DNA of 64,000 nucleotides, from assembly GCA_944474755.1 (NCBI GenBank), contig OX104123.1, positions 17,984,275 to 18,048,274 on the forward strand, in the 5' to 3' direction. The notes under the pieces were generated by a model, which did not search any database, was not told the DNA's origin, and saw only the letters and a program-made list of their open reading frames with translations. Position numbers and translations under genes: made by a program. This DNA is from Limnoperna fortunei. Taxonomy: Eukaryota > Mollusca > Bivalvia > Mytilida > Modiolidae. This document shows positions 12,584 through 23,949 of the stretch, piece by piece. Positions within the stretch are counted from its first letter, which is position 1, and each line of letters starts with the position of its first letter.

Positions 12584-13113
12584 ATGTCTAGTCAGAGGTC
12601 AAAACTGTCGCTTTTAGTAAATGAAGAACAAAGACAAACAATTATAAGTCTTTTTGGATACTATGATTGGGATGTTAGTGAAAGTGAGGATTCTAATAGA
12701 CAATTAGTAAATCAAGAAACCCACATTTAGCTGATTCAGACTTGGAGGAACCTTTCATAATTCCTCAAAACCCTGACAGTGTTGAATGTCAGTTTTGTCT
12801 TTGTAAACCCTGCATAACCCATGAGAGCAACCGACAGTTATGGTGGGAAAATGAATGCCAAGAAAAACATAGAAGAAACAATGGTCTTAGGAAAGAAAAA
12901 TATAAATATTTTTGGACAATGTTATTTCATAGACAAGCTTTTCGAGATGATAGGTACAAAGTCAGAAAGTTAGAAGCTTTATCTAGGGATCCTAAATTTA
13001 AGAATTACATTTGGCATAAACGTGACTTAATGCCTAATTGTGTTTTAAAGTTAGTCAGAGGATGGCACCCTAATCCTGATGAGATTCCTTACATGGGACA
13101 TCTTTGGGAATAA
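12584..13113 (+). pseudogene. P2X7-intracellular-domain-like (P2RX7_C) accessory protein of the transposon
   Basis: ATG 12584 opens MSSQRSKLSLLVNEEQ and an acidic stretch (DVSESEDSN). A one-base shift near 12715-12725 moves to the frame that continues to 13113. The second part has a Cys cluster, VECQFCLCKPCIT, then WENECQEKHRRNN, a basic YKYFWTMLFHRQAF region, MPNCVLKLVRGWHPNP and PYMGHLW. This combination matches the zinc-binding P2X7 receptor cytoplasmic domain family, which is widespread in invertebrate transposon-linked proteins. It lies inside the TTAA-flanked element and is transcribed away from the transposase. Its role in transposition is unknown; a DNA- or chromatin-binding partner is inference. 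Apart from one shift it is about 175 codons. Confidence 0.6.
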
Positions 13114-13688
13114 TTATTTATTTTCTCTTTTGTTTATACCATTACAAAACACTGATCTCAGTTACATTCATATATCATTCAAAAGTGATTATTATTGACA
13201 AACTCACATGTAACTTGTTGGAAGAAAAAAGATAGATATCATGATCATTGATGATAGGAAATAATTTAATGGTGATAACTGGATTATGTCTGAAAGATCT
13301 TAGTGAGTAAACGAAGCATGTTATTTTCTTAGCATGGCGGGAACTCCATACTGTTTCTTAATGACTTCCTGTGTAAATACAAACATAAAGCTGTTTCCAT
13401 GGATATCTCCTCCCCCTACTGTCAATCATTGAATTTAAATTTGAAAATTTCATCACTTCAAATTTCTAAAATTAAATATCTTAAGAACTATCCCTTTAAA
13501 CTTCATTAAATTGGACTAGAAATAAAGCTACAAAATGTTCTGACAACTTAAACAATTTTCATTAATAAAAAGTTAATAGTTTTATTAAATTTTCAAAAAA
13601 TTCTCTCCAGTAATGAACACTGTCAAAAATTTGAATAACCCACCATTTCCCCGGATTGTCTCCCTTTTATACTCTAACCCCGGTCTTT

Positions 13689-14580
13689 AAGTGTTGTGGA
13701 CAGAAAGTTCACTTAGCAAGAGATTGTCGATCATCAATTACTTGTGAAATATGCAAATCGTCGAAGCATCCTTCTGCATTACATATTTTTGAGAGAGATA
13801 ATAAGGAGTACAATGGAAGTAATCACTAGCTCAAACAAAGTCCAGTCGAAAAGGAAAACAAAACTAAGCAAGAGCAGTCTCATGTTACTTCATCTTGCAC
13901 CAAAGTATGTAGAAATCCAACTGGTACTAGTAAGTCATGTGCCAAAACTGTTTTAGTCAGGGTATATACAAAGGACAATTCTTCAAATAGTCTTTTGCTC
14001 TATGCTATAATTGATGAACAGAGCAATCGCTCGCTGGCTACAAGAGCTTTCTTTGACCACTTTAATGTTCAAGGACCGGAAATACAGTACTCGCTATCAT
14101 CTTGTTCTGGTAATTCAACGGAATATGGTAGACGTGCTTGTGATTTTATCATCGAGCCTCTTGATGGTAGCTGTTCCATGAACTTACCTCCATTGATAGA
14201 ATGCGAACAGGTACCTAACGTCAGAGAAGAAATTCCATCCCGTCATGTGGCAAAACAATACAAGCATCTCAGAGATATTGCTGATTATATTCCAGACATA
14301 AATGACAACGCAGAAATCATGATGTTAATTGGACGAGATTTGTTGTCAGCCCATCATGTGCTCGAACAAAAGTTAGGCCCTTCACATTTACCGTATGCTC
14401 AAAGGATTCGACTTGGATGGGTCATAATTGGTGAATCATGTTTGTCAGCTACACATAGGCAGGACTCGGTGTCTGTCATGAAAACATTCACTCTTAAGGA
14501 TGGCCGTACAACATCGTTAGAACCATGCGTAAATGCATACAACATCAAGCACATCAAGACCAATCGATATTTGTCAGGAT
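13689..14580 (+). pseudogene. BEL/Pao zinc knuckle and aspartic protease
   Basis: Continuation of gag after the insertion. A second zinc-knuckle-like block (KCCGQKVHLARDC, then CEICKSSKHP) is followed by an in-frame TAG at 13827-13829. From about 13995 the frame has the protease centre AIIDEQSNRSL; BEL/Pao proteases use such D-x-Q-S variants in place of DTG. The downstream part reads IGRDLLSAHHV and RLGWVIIGE, typical of this protease/linker region. A frameshift near 14575 leads to the RT frame. The short ATG frame at 13744-13956 is in another phase and is spurious. Confidence 0.75.
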
Positions 14581-15631
14581 ATTGCATGACAATATGCCAG
14601 GGCTATCTGTCGAGGATAAACGTTTCCTCTCTATTATGGACCAGGAAGGTTATACCGATGAAAATGGATCATGGACGGCACCATTACCATTCCGTATAGA
14701 CAGGCAACAACTTTCTAACAATCAGTCACAGGCTCTCCGTCGAGCTCGAACTCTAGATACTAATCTGAAAAGAAACCTTGAAAAACAAAGTCAAATGTTG
14801 GCTTTCATGGACAAAATACTTACCAATGGGCATGCTGAGGTGGCCACTCCAATGAAAAAAAATATTGAGTGTTGGTACTTGCCTCTTTTTCCAGTGTACC
14901 ATCCAAAGAAACCTGGAAACATTAGATGTGTGTTCGATTCTTCAGCTAAATTTGAAGGTGTGAGTCTGAATGATGTCCTACTTACTGGACCTGACTTAGT
15001 AAATAGTTTAATTGGTATACTAATACGTTTTCGTCAGAAGCCAATCGCAATAACTGCAGATGTGGAACAAATGTTCTATTGTTTCTCCGTGCCTCCGAAA
15101 GATCGTGACTATCTTAGATTTTATTGGTATAAGGACAATAACCCAACTCAAGAATTTATTGAATATCGTATGACTAGGCACGTCTTTGGTAACAGTGCCT
15201 CCCCTGCTGTCGCCACCTACGGATTGCGTCATTGCGTCGCTGATGCAGACTCAGACGTGCGAGACTTTGTAGAAAGAAACTTTTATGTGGATGATGGATT
15301 GGCATCTTTTGACAGTAGTGAGGAAGCAGTAAGTCTCGTTTCAAGAACACAAAAGGTTCTGATGAAGGAAGGAAACATTCGCCTTCATAAAATTTCTTCA
15401 AATAGTGTAGATGTCTTGAAGTCATTTTCAACAGAGGATCTTTCAAAAGACGTAAAGGGTATTGATTTAGATTTGAGCCAGGCACCACTTCAGCGAAGTT
15501 TAGGTGTAGTATGGGATGTTTCATCAGACTCATTTACATTTAAGGTTGACTCATCGAGTAGACCGTTCACAAAGAGAGGTGTATTATCAGTCATAAATGG
15601 ACTTTATGATCCAATAGGATTTGTCCAGTAA
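14575..15631 (+). pseudogene. BEL/Pao reverse transcriptase
   Basis: This frame is open from 14525 and becomes the real one after the frameshift near 14575 (NMPGLSVEDKRFLSIM). It then shows WYLPLFPVYHPKKPGNIRCVF, DVEQMFYCFSVPPKDRDYLRF and the active-site motif FYVDDGLAS near 15282-15305. It ends LGVVWD...RGVLSVINGLYDPIGF, the usual RT-to-RNase H connection. The TAA at 15629-15631 arises from a small indel, because the next frame resumes with VTIAGKIIM. It would copy element RNA in cytoplasmic particles. Confidence 0.85.
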
Positions 15632-15651
15632 CAATAGCAGGAAAAATCATC

Positions 15652-17898
15652 ATGCGCGATGTTATGTTACAAAAAACTGATTGGGATGAAACATTGAGTT
15701 CTTCAGTTTTATCCAGATGGACTGATTGGAGGCAGTCACTAAAAAACTTAGAAACCTTACGGATACCCAGAAGTTATTCACAACTCATAACTACTAGTAT
15801 CGAACGACTTGAGTTGCATGTATTTTCCGATGCATCCAGAGATGCAATTTGTGCAGTAGCTTATCTTAAACTCTATGATGTGAATGGATCATCGTATGTT
15901 AGCTTTGTTCATGGAAAAGCTAAAGTGGCACCAAGCCACGGCCATACCATCCCAAGATTAGAGTTGTGTGCCTCAGTGTTAGCTGTTAACCTGAAAGACT
16001 CAATTACGAGACACTTAACTTTGAACATTAATGACATTTACATGTATACAGACAGTCAAATAGTTTTAGGTTATATCAACAATGAGCAGCGTCGATTTTA
16101 TGTGTATGTTGGAAATCGTGTCGATGTAATTCGTCAGTCAACTCACCCAAGTCAGTGGAGATATGTTGCAACAGAGGACAATCCAGCCGATATAGCTACA
16201 AGGCAGATTTCAGTTACAAACTATACGACTAGTAACTGGCTTCTAGGCCCCAACTTTCTAGTAGATGGGGATTCAGTTTTAAGTGATAAAGATTTTCCTA
16301 TGATAGACCCAGAGAACGACAGTGAGGTAAGACCTCATGCCATTACTAAGAAAACTGTTTCTGAAATCCCATACAATAAGACAGAACTTTCTGGATTTTT
16401 CAAAGCCTTCTCATGTTGGACGAATCTTGTTAGGACAGTAGCGAGACTTAAGCACATTGCTAACTCGTTCAAACAACCAAATGACAAGTGTTACGGTTGG
16501 CACATGTGTAAGCTTTCAAGTGATGATTTACAAGAAGCTGAAATCTGGATTTTGGGACAAGCTCAAAGTGAATCTTATTCTAAAGAAATCTCAGCCATCA
16601 TGGAGGGGAGAAATATTCCTGCTTCTAGTTCGATTACCTCGCTATCCCCTTTGTTGGATGAAAAGAAACTTCTCCGTGTCGGTGGTCGTTTAGAACAGCA
16701 TCAAACTGCAAATCGATCTGACAAGCATCCACTCATAATTCCTAAAAATCACCATATCGCTCTCTTGTTGATTCGGCATGTTCACGAGCTAGTTTTCCAC
16801 CAAGGTCGTCATATTACAGAAGGCAGGATTCGTCTATGTGGGTATTGGATTTTTGGTAGTAAGCGTATGGTAAATACTTTTATACATAATTGTGTTATCT
16901 GCAAAAAACTTCGTGGTCGTACTGGAACACAACTCATGGCTGACTTACCTGCAGACAGAATCTCAGAGTGTCCACCTTTCACATTTGTGGATGTGGATAC
17001 CTTTGGCCCATGGAATGTTGTAGCACGTAGAACTCGTGGAGGTCAAGCAAATCATAAACGCTGGAGTATTATGTTTACATGCCTGGTAATAAGGGCCATT
17101 CATATTGAGGTAGTGGAGGAACTTAGCTGTTCAAGTTTTATTAATGCTTTAAGACGGTTTATAGCAGTTCGAGGGCCGGTACGTCAGTTTCGTAGTGACA
17201 GAGGAACCAATTTTGTAGCAGCTGCAGAAGAATAAGGATTTAATTCAATATATGTGGAAGATAAAAACATTAGTAAGTTTCTTCAAGACAATCGTATCAC
17301 TTGGGTATTTAACCCTCCCCATGCTTCCCATTTTGGGGGTGCATGGGAAAGGATGATAGGTGTGACACGCAGAATATTAGATGGTATGTTACTCAAGAAC
17401 AACACAAGAGAATTGACGCACGAGGTACTAACTACATTCATGTCAGAGGTCTGTTCAATTGTTAATTCCCGACCCATAGTACCAGTTTCTACAGATCCGG
17501 AGGATGCATCAGTGTTGACTCCAAACATATTATTGACTCAAAAAATGGCTACCTTGCCAAATGCTATACCAATGCTCAATACAAAGGATATTTACAAATC
17601 TCAATGGAAACATGTGGTTGTACTAGCCCGAGAGTTCTGGAAGAAATGGCGAGAACAATATTTGTCAAACTTGCAACATCGTAGAAAGTGGACTACCCAA
17701 TCTGATGATATCAAAGATGGTGACATTGTTCTGCTTAGGGATATAGAGGAGAATAGAGCACATTGGCCAATGTCAATTGTGGAAAGAACATTCCAAAGCC
17801 CAGACAATCATGTCCGCAGAGTGGAAATCCGTGTTGCGAACAGTCGTAAACGTTATGTGAGACCCATCTCAGAACTGATTCCATTGTTGTCAGTATAA
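15652..17898 (+). pseudogene. BEL/Pao RNase H, integrase and DUF5641-like tail
   Basis: One frame with a single in-frame TAA at 17233-17235. RNase H acidic residues are visible in VFSDASRDA, IPRLELCAS and MYTDSQIVLGY. The integrase has an H-H-C-C finger (HELVFHQGRHI ... NCVICKKL) and a DDE core: Asp in DVDTFGPWN, Asp in FRSDRGTNF and Glu in HFGGAWERM, the last lying after the stop. The C-terminal part (REFWKKWREQYL, LQHRRKW, DGDIVLLRD, HWPMSIVER) matches the DUF5641 domain that closes BEL/Pao polyproteins. The protein ends normally at 17898, 232 bp before the 3' LTR. Confidence 0.88.
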
Positions 17899-18120
17899 CT
17901 GTTGGACTTCGTATTTTGAATCGCCTGTTGTTAAGTCATTGTAAATAACGTTCAGACATTACATGTATCATGATGCATGATCATTTTTATAGAACCTTTG
18001 TGTATTTGGACCCATTTATGAATTTACTTCATATGCATATAGGTTAAGATTTTTTGGGGTTTTTTTGTTTTTTGTTTGTTTTTCTTTTCAAAATAAGTGA
18101 TTTCTTTGATATCAGAAATC

Positions 18121-18130
18121 AGGAGGGGAG
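18121..18130 (+). promoter_or_regulatory. Polypurine tract of the BEL/Pao element
   Basis: AGGAGGGGAG lies directly against the TGTG start of the 3' LTR, the expected plus-strand primer site. Confidence 0.8.
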
Positions 18131-18894
18131 TGTGCTGTCCCCAATATTTTTGGTGTATTAATTACATGTCATTTTCCGGAATCGGAATTAAGTTCATATA
18201 ACACCGGTCCGGCATTGAGTTTTTGGTTAGAATTTGCAATGTCTTGTTTCATCACCGGCAGTGCCGCCAAAACATTTTTTTTTACACAATTTAGGTGTTG
18301 ACCCCTCACGGAGTAAGTTTATTTCCTTTAAATAGTAATTTTTACAATACTTTAAGCCTTTCTATATCGATATTATATTGCGTTATTAAATTTAAAATGT
18401 ACACAGGTCCTACAAGTTTGAGACGATGAATGTCCTAGATATTGACCTTGGGTATTGTGCATTGCAATACTTATTCCGACATATCCATTGAAATACATGT
18501 ATGATTTTAGTGAAATATTGTTCAAATAAGTTTCAGCACTACTGTTGTTTATCAGAAACATTATATGGTCATTGCTTTAATATTGTTAGTGCAAATTTCC
18601 ATGTGCACATTAGGTTCATATAAAGTTGTAATATGTACTTGTTTCTACATTTCATTATGTATGTTATATCAGTAAATGAACACATTAGGGTCATTGTAGG
18701 ATATCTTTATTGTTGCACACTAGACATGATGTTATTCAGCTCATTTATACATTTATGTTTACACATAAAATAACACAGTTACTGTATGTATATGTATAAT
18801 ATTGTAATTCCAATCCTTATGACTGTTTATCATTTTATTTTGTAGTTTTGTACCCTCTCAGGGGGTTTGGACGCAATAAATCTATAATTGCACA
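18131..18894 (+). repeat. 3' LTR of the BEL/Pao element
   Basis: 764 bp, TGTGCTGTCC to TTGCACA, about 99% identical to 7558-8320. Followed by the duplicated target aaaca. Confidence 0.92.
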
Positions 18895-19151
18895 AAACAC
18901 TTGGTTTTTCTTTCCAAGACAGAAACATGTATACTTATCTAAAATACAATCAACTCGTATACGACTCAAACATGTCCCCACATTTTTTAGTCTCAAAAGT
19001 GAATGTTACATAATACTTTTTGTAAACAACGTAAATACCATGCATTCTTGACAATCTTTTTTCTGCATTAGCTATAAAGATTCTACATTATATTGTATGC
19101 AACTAAAATAAAGCACCATACCTAATGCAAGTATATTGTTACCTTTTCACC

Positions 19152-19530
19152 TAGCCTACTGGGAGGGTTCCCAGTACTCGACCCACAGAGCAGCCCAGCG
19201 CGTCCTCGGGGGCCGGATAGGTGGAGACAATCTCGTTAGGGTGTCGTCAGGTTATAATACGGATAGCCTGACCGCGGACCGTAGTGGGTAACGTGTTTGG
19301 AGAGTGCCACGCCCCTTGCACGATGAAGACCACTTTTGTAGATTTCGAAAAAAGAGTAGGTTCATTGTAGCCGCTACAAAAGGCTAAATTTTCCGCCCCT
19401 ACCCAAAACTCCATACTTTTCCAGTGGCAGTCAAAATTGTATTCCCTGTGACCCATCCCACCCTTATAGCCGTCCTGAATATAGCTGAAATACTGCTCGC
19501 TGGACGTAAAGCAGACATCCAATCAATCAA
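19152..19530 (+). mobile_element. SINE-like element, family B
   Basis: Starts near 'ctgggagggttcccagtactcgacccacagagcagccc'. It contains 'gagagtgccacgccccttgcacgatgaagacc' and 'ggctaaattttccgcc', and ends 'cctgaatatagctgaaatactgctc..ggacgtaaagcagacatccaatcaatcaat'. Closely similar to 47617-48010 on the same strand. The tail is shared with family A (24706-25744; 52104-52572). No clear target duplication was found here. Confidence 0.75.
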
Positions 19531-19727
19531 TCTAAAGGTATTTTATTGATTTTCGTTCTGTTTATTTAATCAATTTAATGTTTACAAAAATGTCGCGCCC
19601 ACCACAAGTACAATTCTAAAAAATGTTTATGCCCATCTGGATGCAAAACAACTATGTGCCCAGTAAAAAATTGCACCGGCCCAGCAATCTGATAAATATT
19701 GAGCAGTTTCTAAATGGCAATTTTTGG

Positions 19728-19915
19728 TAGGATTTCAAGGAGTGAAAATCCGAGTTATAATATGGTGAACATCGGGCGGCAGGCGGGGAATACATTTTCG
19801 TAAGTTTTCTTAGCAACTACTAATCACTTTCTCTTGAAATTTGGTATGCAGCATCAGCATGGCCTCCCATAACGTGGGATTCGATTTCAGGTCTGTCGCT
19901 CACCTACCTGTTTAA
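19728..19915 (+). repeat. Dispersed ~190-bp repeat, copy 2
   Basis: Second copy of the repeat at 2026-2215, sharing 'gaaaatccg.gttata.tatggtgaa', 'gcagcatcagcat' and 'cataacgtgggattcgatttcaggtctgtcgctcacctac'. Confidence 0.65.
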
Positions 19916-20099
19916 CGACATCTGGTTATTTCTGTCTTTGAAGTATTTTTCCGTTTTAATTCTCAAACACAAGTAACGTTTCCAACGAACACTAAGTTCT
20001 TTATTGGTTTGAAATCCAAAATAAATGAATTATTACCAACACATATACATTAACAAGAACAGTGTTTATATCATAGAAACAAAAATACTTATAATTTGT

Positions 20100-22850
20100 T
20101 CAGAGGAGGGAAAAACTAATAACTGACATTGCAGACTCTAGCTTAAGGAGACCCAAACCTAAAAAGAAAAAAACAGTTAGGCCTCTTAAATAAGAAATGG
20201 CATGATTGTGATTTGAAAAAACAACGAATGGAGCTTGAAAGAAAGGGGATATTAATATCTATGAACCCTTATGACAAGCAGATTCGGAACAGTTTTTTCA
20301 AGTTACGTAGGATTTATACCAAAAACAGAAAATTTAAAATGAAAAATTTCAAAAAGAATATTTTATTGCAACTAGAAAGACTTAATAATGATAACCCAAA
20401 AGCATATTGGCAACTTATTGAAAGTTTAAAAGATATAGACAGTGATTCTCATCCTGTAGATAAGGATGCATTTTATAAGCATTTTAAATCCCTTAATAGT
20501 CCTCAAAGCCCCAAAAACAAGAATTTAAGGAAAAACTACTAGAATTAGAACATAAACTTAAATCTAAAGAAAAGGATATACATAATTTCAATGAGATGGA
20601 TTTCAAAATAACTGAAGAAGAAGTTCTTGCTGCTATAAAGAAACTTAAAAGTAATAAATCAGGTGGTTTACAACTGATAACAAATGATATGCTTAAAGCA
20701 GGACAATTTCAATTAGCTCCATGTATAACATATTTATTTAACAAGATTTTAATCTCAGGCATATATCCAAATAACTGGTCAAGGGGCTACATCTCCCCAA
20801 TTTTTAAAAGTGGGGATAGATACAAGCCTGAAAACTATAGGGGGATAGCAATAACTGGTTGCCTAAGTAAATTACTTAACTCTATTCTTAATAATAGGTT
20901 AGATAAATTTTTGATAAAACATAATATAATTAATCCTTTCCAAATAGGATTTACAAAGGACTCAAGAACATCAGACCACATGTTTGTTCTTAAAAACTCT
21001 GATAGACAAACATCTATTCAAAAAGGAAAACCTATTTGCTTGCTTTGTAGATTTTAGCAAAGCTTTTGATACTGTTTCGCACACTGCTATCTATCTTAAA
21101 CTTTTAGACATGAGAATTGGTGGTCTCTTTTATAATTTAATAAATGATATGTACAGAATCTCTGCAGTTTGTGTGAAAGTTAACCAAGATCTATCTGACT
21201 CATTTGATTCTAATGTTGGGGTTAGACAAGGCGACGTGCTAAGCCCTAACCTATTTAAAATTTTTATTAATGACCTCCCCGATTATCTGTCACAAACAGC
21301 TAACCCAGTGTATTTAAACAACAAGAGAATTGACTGTCTTATGTATGCAGATGATGTCATTCTATTATCTAACTCTCAGAATGGCTTACAAACCAAACTA
21401 GATGCCCTTCAACTTTTTTGTAAACATTGGTGTATGTCAGTCAATATATCCAAAACAAAGATTCTTATTTTTAACAAAGCCGGAAAATTTATGAAAAGAA
21501 ATTTTCTTTTTAATGGCAAAGTTTTAGACTGTACAGACAGTTACAAATACCTGGGTATAATGTTTACCTCATCTGGCTCCTTTACAGAGGCTAAAAATGA
21601 ACTTTATAAAAAAGCTGTTAAAGCATTATATAAACTCAAAGCAAATGTTTTTTCCTTATACCCTCTACCTAAAACTAGTCTTCATATATTTGATCATACT
21701 ATAAAGTCAATATTACTATATTGTTCAGAAATATGGGGTTGCTACATACCAAAGTCTGCTGATTCTGATTTTTTGTTTAACTACTCAAGAATGTCATGTG
21801 TCATGCCCTGTGACAAACTTCATATGCACATTTGTAAATATATACTTGGTGTTGGCAAAAAAAGTTCTAACTTTGCCACTTTTAGTGAATTAGGCAGAAC
21901 ACCATTTGCTTTAGATTGCTTTAATTCAGTCTTTAAATATTGGAACCGTTTAGATACAACTAACAATAATCTACTAAAAGATGCATACATTGAAAATAAA
22001 CAACTTCACTCACGGGGATGTGTCACTTGGTACTCTTGTGTGCACAGACTTTTGCAGGTATTTGATAGTAATACTAGAATTCACAAAATGCTTAAATACA
22101 AAAATAATACATTCAATTGTAACATAAAAAAACTTGTCAAAACTTTTTATATAAATAAGTGGTATACCACTAGAAATAAATTATTAACAGATAACAGTAA
22201 ATTGCGAACCTATTTGCAATTCAAATCCAATTTTGGGTTAGAAAAATATCTTAACATTATATCTGATTATAATCAACGAAAATATCTTACTAAATTTAGA
22301 ATCAGTAATCATAAACTGAAAATAGAAACTGGGAGGTCTACAAAACCCAAAACTCCCTTGGAAGACCGTATATGTGATAAATGTTTTTCTGATGAAATAG
22401 AATCAGAGGAACATTTTCTACTTAGATGTTCTTTCTATGACATTTCAAGAAATACTCTTTTAAATAAAATATATAAATCAATAAATTATTCTAATTACAA
22501 TTACATGTCCCCAATTGATAAAATCATATGGTTACTGAATAATGAAAATAAAGAAATATTAAACAACATTTGTGAATTCCTATCGAACAGTCACTGCGTC
22601 AAATAATACTATTTATATTTGATACATTATCTCTTTTTTTCTTTTCCTTTTTTTTAAAAAAAACACAAACTTGTAACTATCTGTCATATATATTATATAT
22701 CATATATCCCATATTTGAAATTTATGTATGTATTTAAAATGTTATAATAATGATATTTTATACAATCATCTTTATGTAATTTATGTTCTGTATGCCTCTT
22801 CCGGGGCCCTTTATTTGGTTTAAATAAACTTATGAACTTATGAACATACA
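20100..22850 (+). mobile_element. 5'-truncated LINE (non-LTR retrotransposon)
   Basis: Carries an RT-encoding region (20130-22606), an AT-rich 3' UTR, and a terminal TAAATAAACTTATGAACTTATGAAC in which an 8-bp unit (aacttatg) is repeated at 22827-22845. No endonuclease domain is present, so the 5' part is missing, as is common for LINE insertions. The clade is not assigned with confidence; a short repeated 3' end without poly(A) is seen in several clades, including CR1-like ones. Confidence 0.75.
20130..22606 (+). pseudogene. LINE reverse transcriptase, frameshifted
   Basis: Pieces in order: a basic N-terminal region (from about 20170, frame shift near 20160; 20213-20542 open), RT fingers (20596-21057: NKSGG, PIFKSGDRYKPENYRGIAIT) and palm to C-terminus (21040-22606). 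The palm has FVDFSKAFDTVSH, the motif GVRQGDVLSP, the active site CLMYADDVILLS and SYKYLGIMFTSSG. The C-terminal region has a zinc-knuckle-like RICDKC...EEHFLLRC. At least three frameshifts (near 20160, between 20518 and 20595, and near 21040) break it. The last 520 codons are open and little decayed, so insertion was fairly recent. It would reverse-transcribe its own RNA at the nick. Confidence 0.82.
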
Positions 22851-23119
22851 GTAGACAACTAAAATATTTTTCTTAGATTACCTGAAATAATTTTTGTAGC
22901 TCAGTGTACATGTCGACAACCCAATAAAGCAATGTGCCGATAGATTGATTGAATAAATAATTACATTTCATGCTTCGGGTGAATAACAGCAATATAAAAA
23001 AAATATATTACATTTTTCATTCGGGTGAAACACTATTAATGGGCTAGTAAAGTTGCGCATTTAGTGAAATCATGTCTTAAGTTTAGAAAAAAAAATGTCT
23101 ACAAAGTAGAATGATTAAA
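22851..23119. other. Spacer between LINE and gypsy element
   Basis: AT-rich with T-runs and a repeated 'cattcgggtgaa' / 'cttcgggtgaa' phrase. No gene seen. Confidence 0.35.
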
Positions 23120-23123
23120 GTAT

Positions 23124-23435
23124 GTGGTGTGCGGTGACACCACGGTAGTGATTATTCACGTACGTGTGCTGTACATACAGATATGTACATTAGTTGGTAT
23201 TCGGTTATACCGTAATAGAATGGATCCCGGAATAAGACACTGCCGTAGTTAGCTCTACATAGGAAGTAACCAGTAGGTGATGGATGATGCGCAGTTGTAG
23301 TCTGGCGGGAGTGAGATGCAGACGAGAGAAGACGCACAGTTCAGCTGAGAGCTGGTAACTGACAAATAGTGAGTATATGTGATTTACAATTGCCCCCGTG
23401 TCGGCTGCCGACCTAATACCCGGCAATCACAACAC
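23124..23435 (+). repeat. 5' LTR of the gypsy element
   Basis: GTGGTGTGCGG ... ATCACAACAC. By eye it differs at six positions from the 3' LTR over 312 bp, about 98% identity. An alternative TG..CA reading shifts both ends by one base, but then no perfect target duplication is seen. Confidence 0.9.
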
Positions 23436-23453
23436 TGGCGCTGCGAGCATTGG
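23436..23453 (+). promoter_or_regulatory. Candidate primer-binding site
   Basis: TGGCGCTGCGAGCATTGG follows the 5' LTR without a gap and begins with the TGG expected to pair with a tRNA 3' CCA. Which tRNA is not determined. Confidence 0.6.
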
Positions 23454-23949
23454 TTTTTTCGGACCAGAATTATATTTTTTTCACTTTGAGTTGAGGCAGT
23501 CGACACGTGTTATGTAATTTGCAATGCGGTGGCAGTAGAAATCTGGTTGCAAAGAGTATACAGAGTGGTTACTCGTTGTTTTATAAGGTAAATCACATTT
23601 TTTATTACCGAACAGGGGTTTTCGGTGCAGAAAAATTAATTTTTCTCGTTCGAGGTGGAACGAGGGGGCTACGTGACGTCACGGATATTTGTGTAGTTGT
23701 CCCAAATCAAGTACAAGTGACCGGACACTACAGTAAACAGGAAACTATTATTTTACATTGTAATTTTTTAATGCAGAGTAGCATTACATTTGATTATTTT
23801 TATGTGGTTCATTAAAGTTTTGTTTATTACCGAAGGTATTTTGGCAATAACCACGGTCTTGTAAATATTTGTTAACGTGTGGGTGACACGGATATTGTTC
23901 ATTTGTAAATAAAATTTATTTGTTTTTGCCGGATTTTGATTTGTTCGTC
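23454..23949 (+). other. 5' leader of the gypsy element
   Basis: About 500 bp between PBS and the Gag start. Two related phrases, 'ttattaccgaacaggggttttcgg' and 'ttattaccgaaggtattttggcaataa', can fold as short stems. A 102-codon frame at 23507-23815 has no recognisable motif and is probably not translated. A donor-like AAG/GTAAAT lies near 23585. Confidence 0.45.

Larger units (their letters stand above)
10222..13686. mobile_element. Kolobok-like DNA transposon nested in BEL gag
   Basis: 3465 bp flanked by a TTAA duplication (10218-10221 and 13687-13690), with 9-bp perfect terminal inverted repeats AGACCGGGG...CCCCGGTCT. TTAA targets occur in piggyBac and Kolobok; the 5'-AG terminus and the transposase motifs favour Kolobok. 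It has two divergent genes: a transposase on the minus strand (10634-12129) and a small Cys-rich P2X7-intracellular-domain-like gene on the plus strand (12584-13113). The insertion site falls inside the zinc-knuckle codons of the BEL Gag, and precise excision would restore that frame, so this insertion is younger than the BEL element. Confidence 0.85.
7558..18894 (+). mobile_element. BEL/Pao LTR retrotransposon (interrupted)
   Basis: Complete element bounded by LTRs at 7558-8320 and 18131-18894 and by a perfect 5-bp target duplication, aaaca (7553-7557 and 18895-18899). Domain order is gag (DUF1759-type), zinc knuckle, protease with a D-E-Q-S centre, RT with YVDDG, RNase H, an H2C2/DDE integrase and a DUF5641-like tail, which is diagnostic for BEL/Pao. 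A 3.46-kb DNA transposon sits in gag. Without it the element is about 7.87 kb. In-frame stops at 13827 and 17233 and frameshifts near 14575 and 15628 make this copy non-autonomous. Confidence 0.93.

Noticed and set aside
10222..13686. piggyBac assignment of the TTAA-flanked element
   Set aside because: The ends begin AGACC rather than CCC/CCY, and the transposase motifs fit Kolobok better.
13744..13956. 70-codon frame after the Kolobok insertion
   Set aside because: Out of phase with the zinc-knuckle/protease frame of BEL that covers the same bases.
23507..23815. 102-codon frame in the gypsy leader
   Set aside because: No motif; lies between PBS and the Gag ATG and is most likely untranslated.
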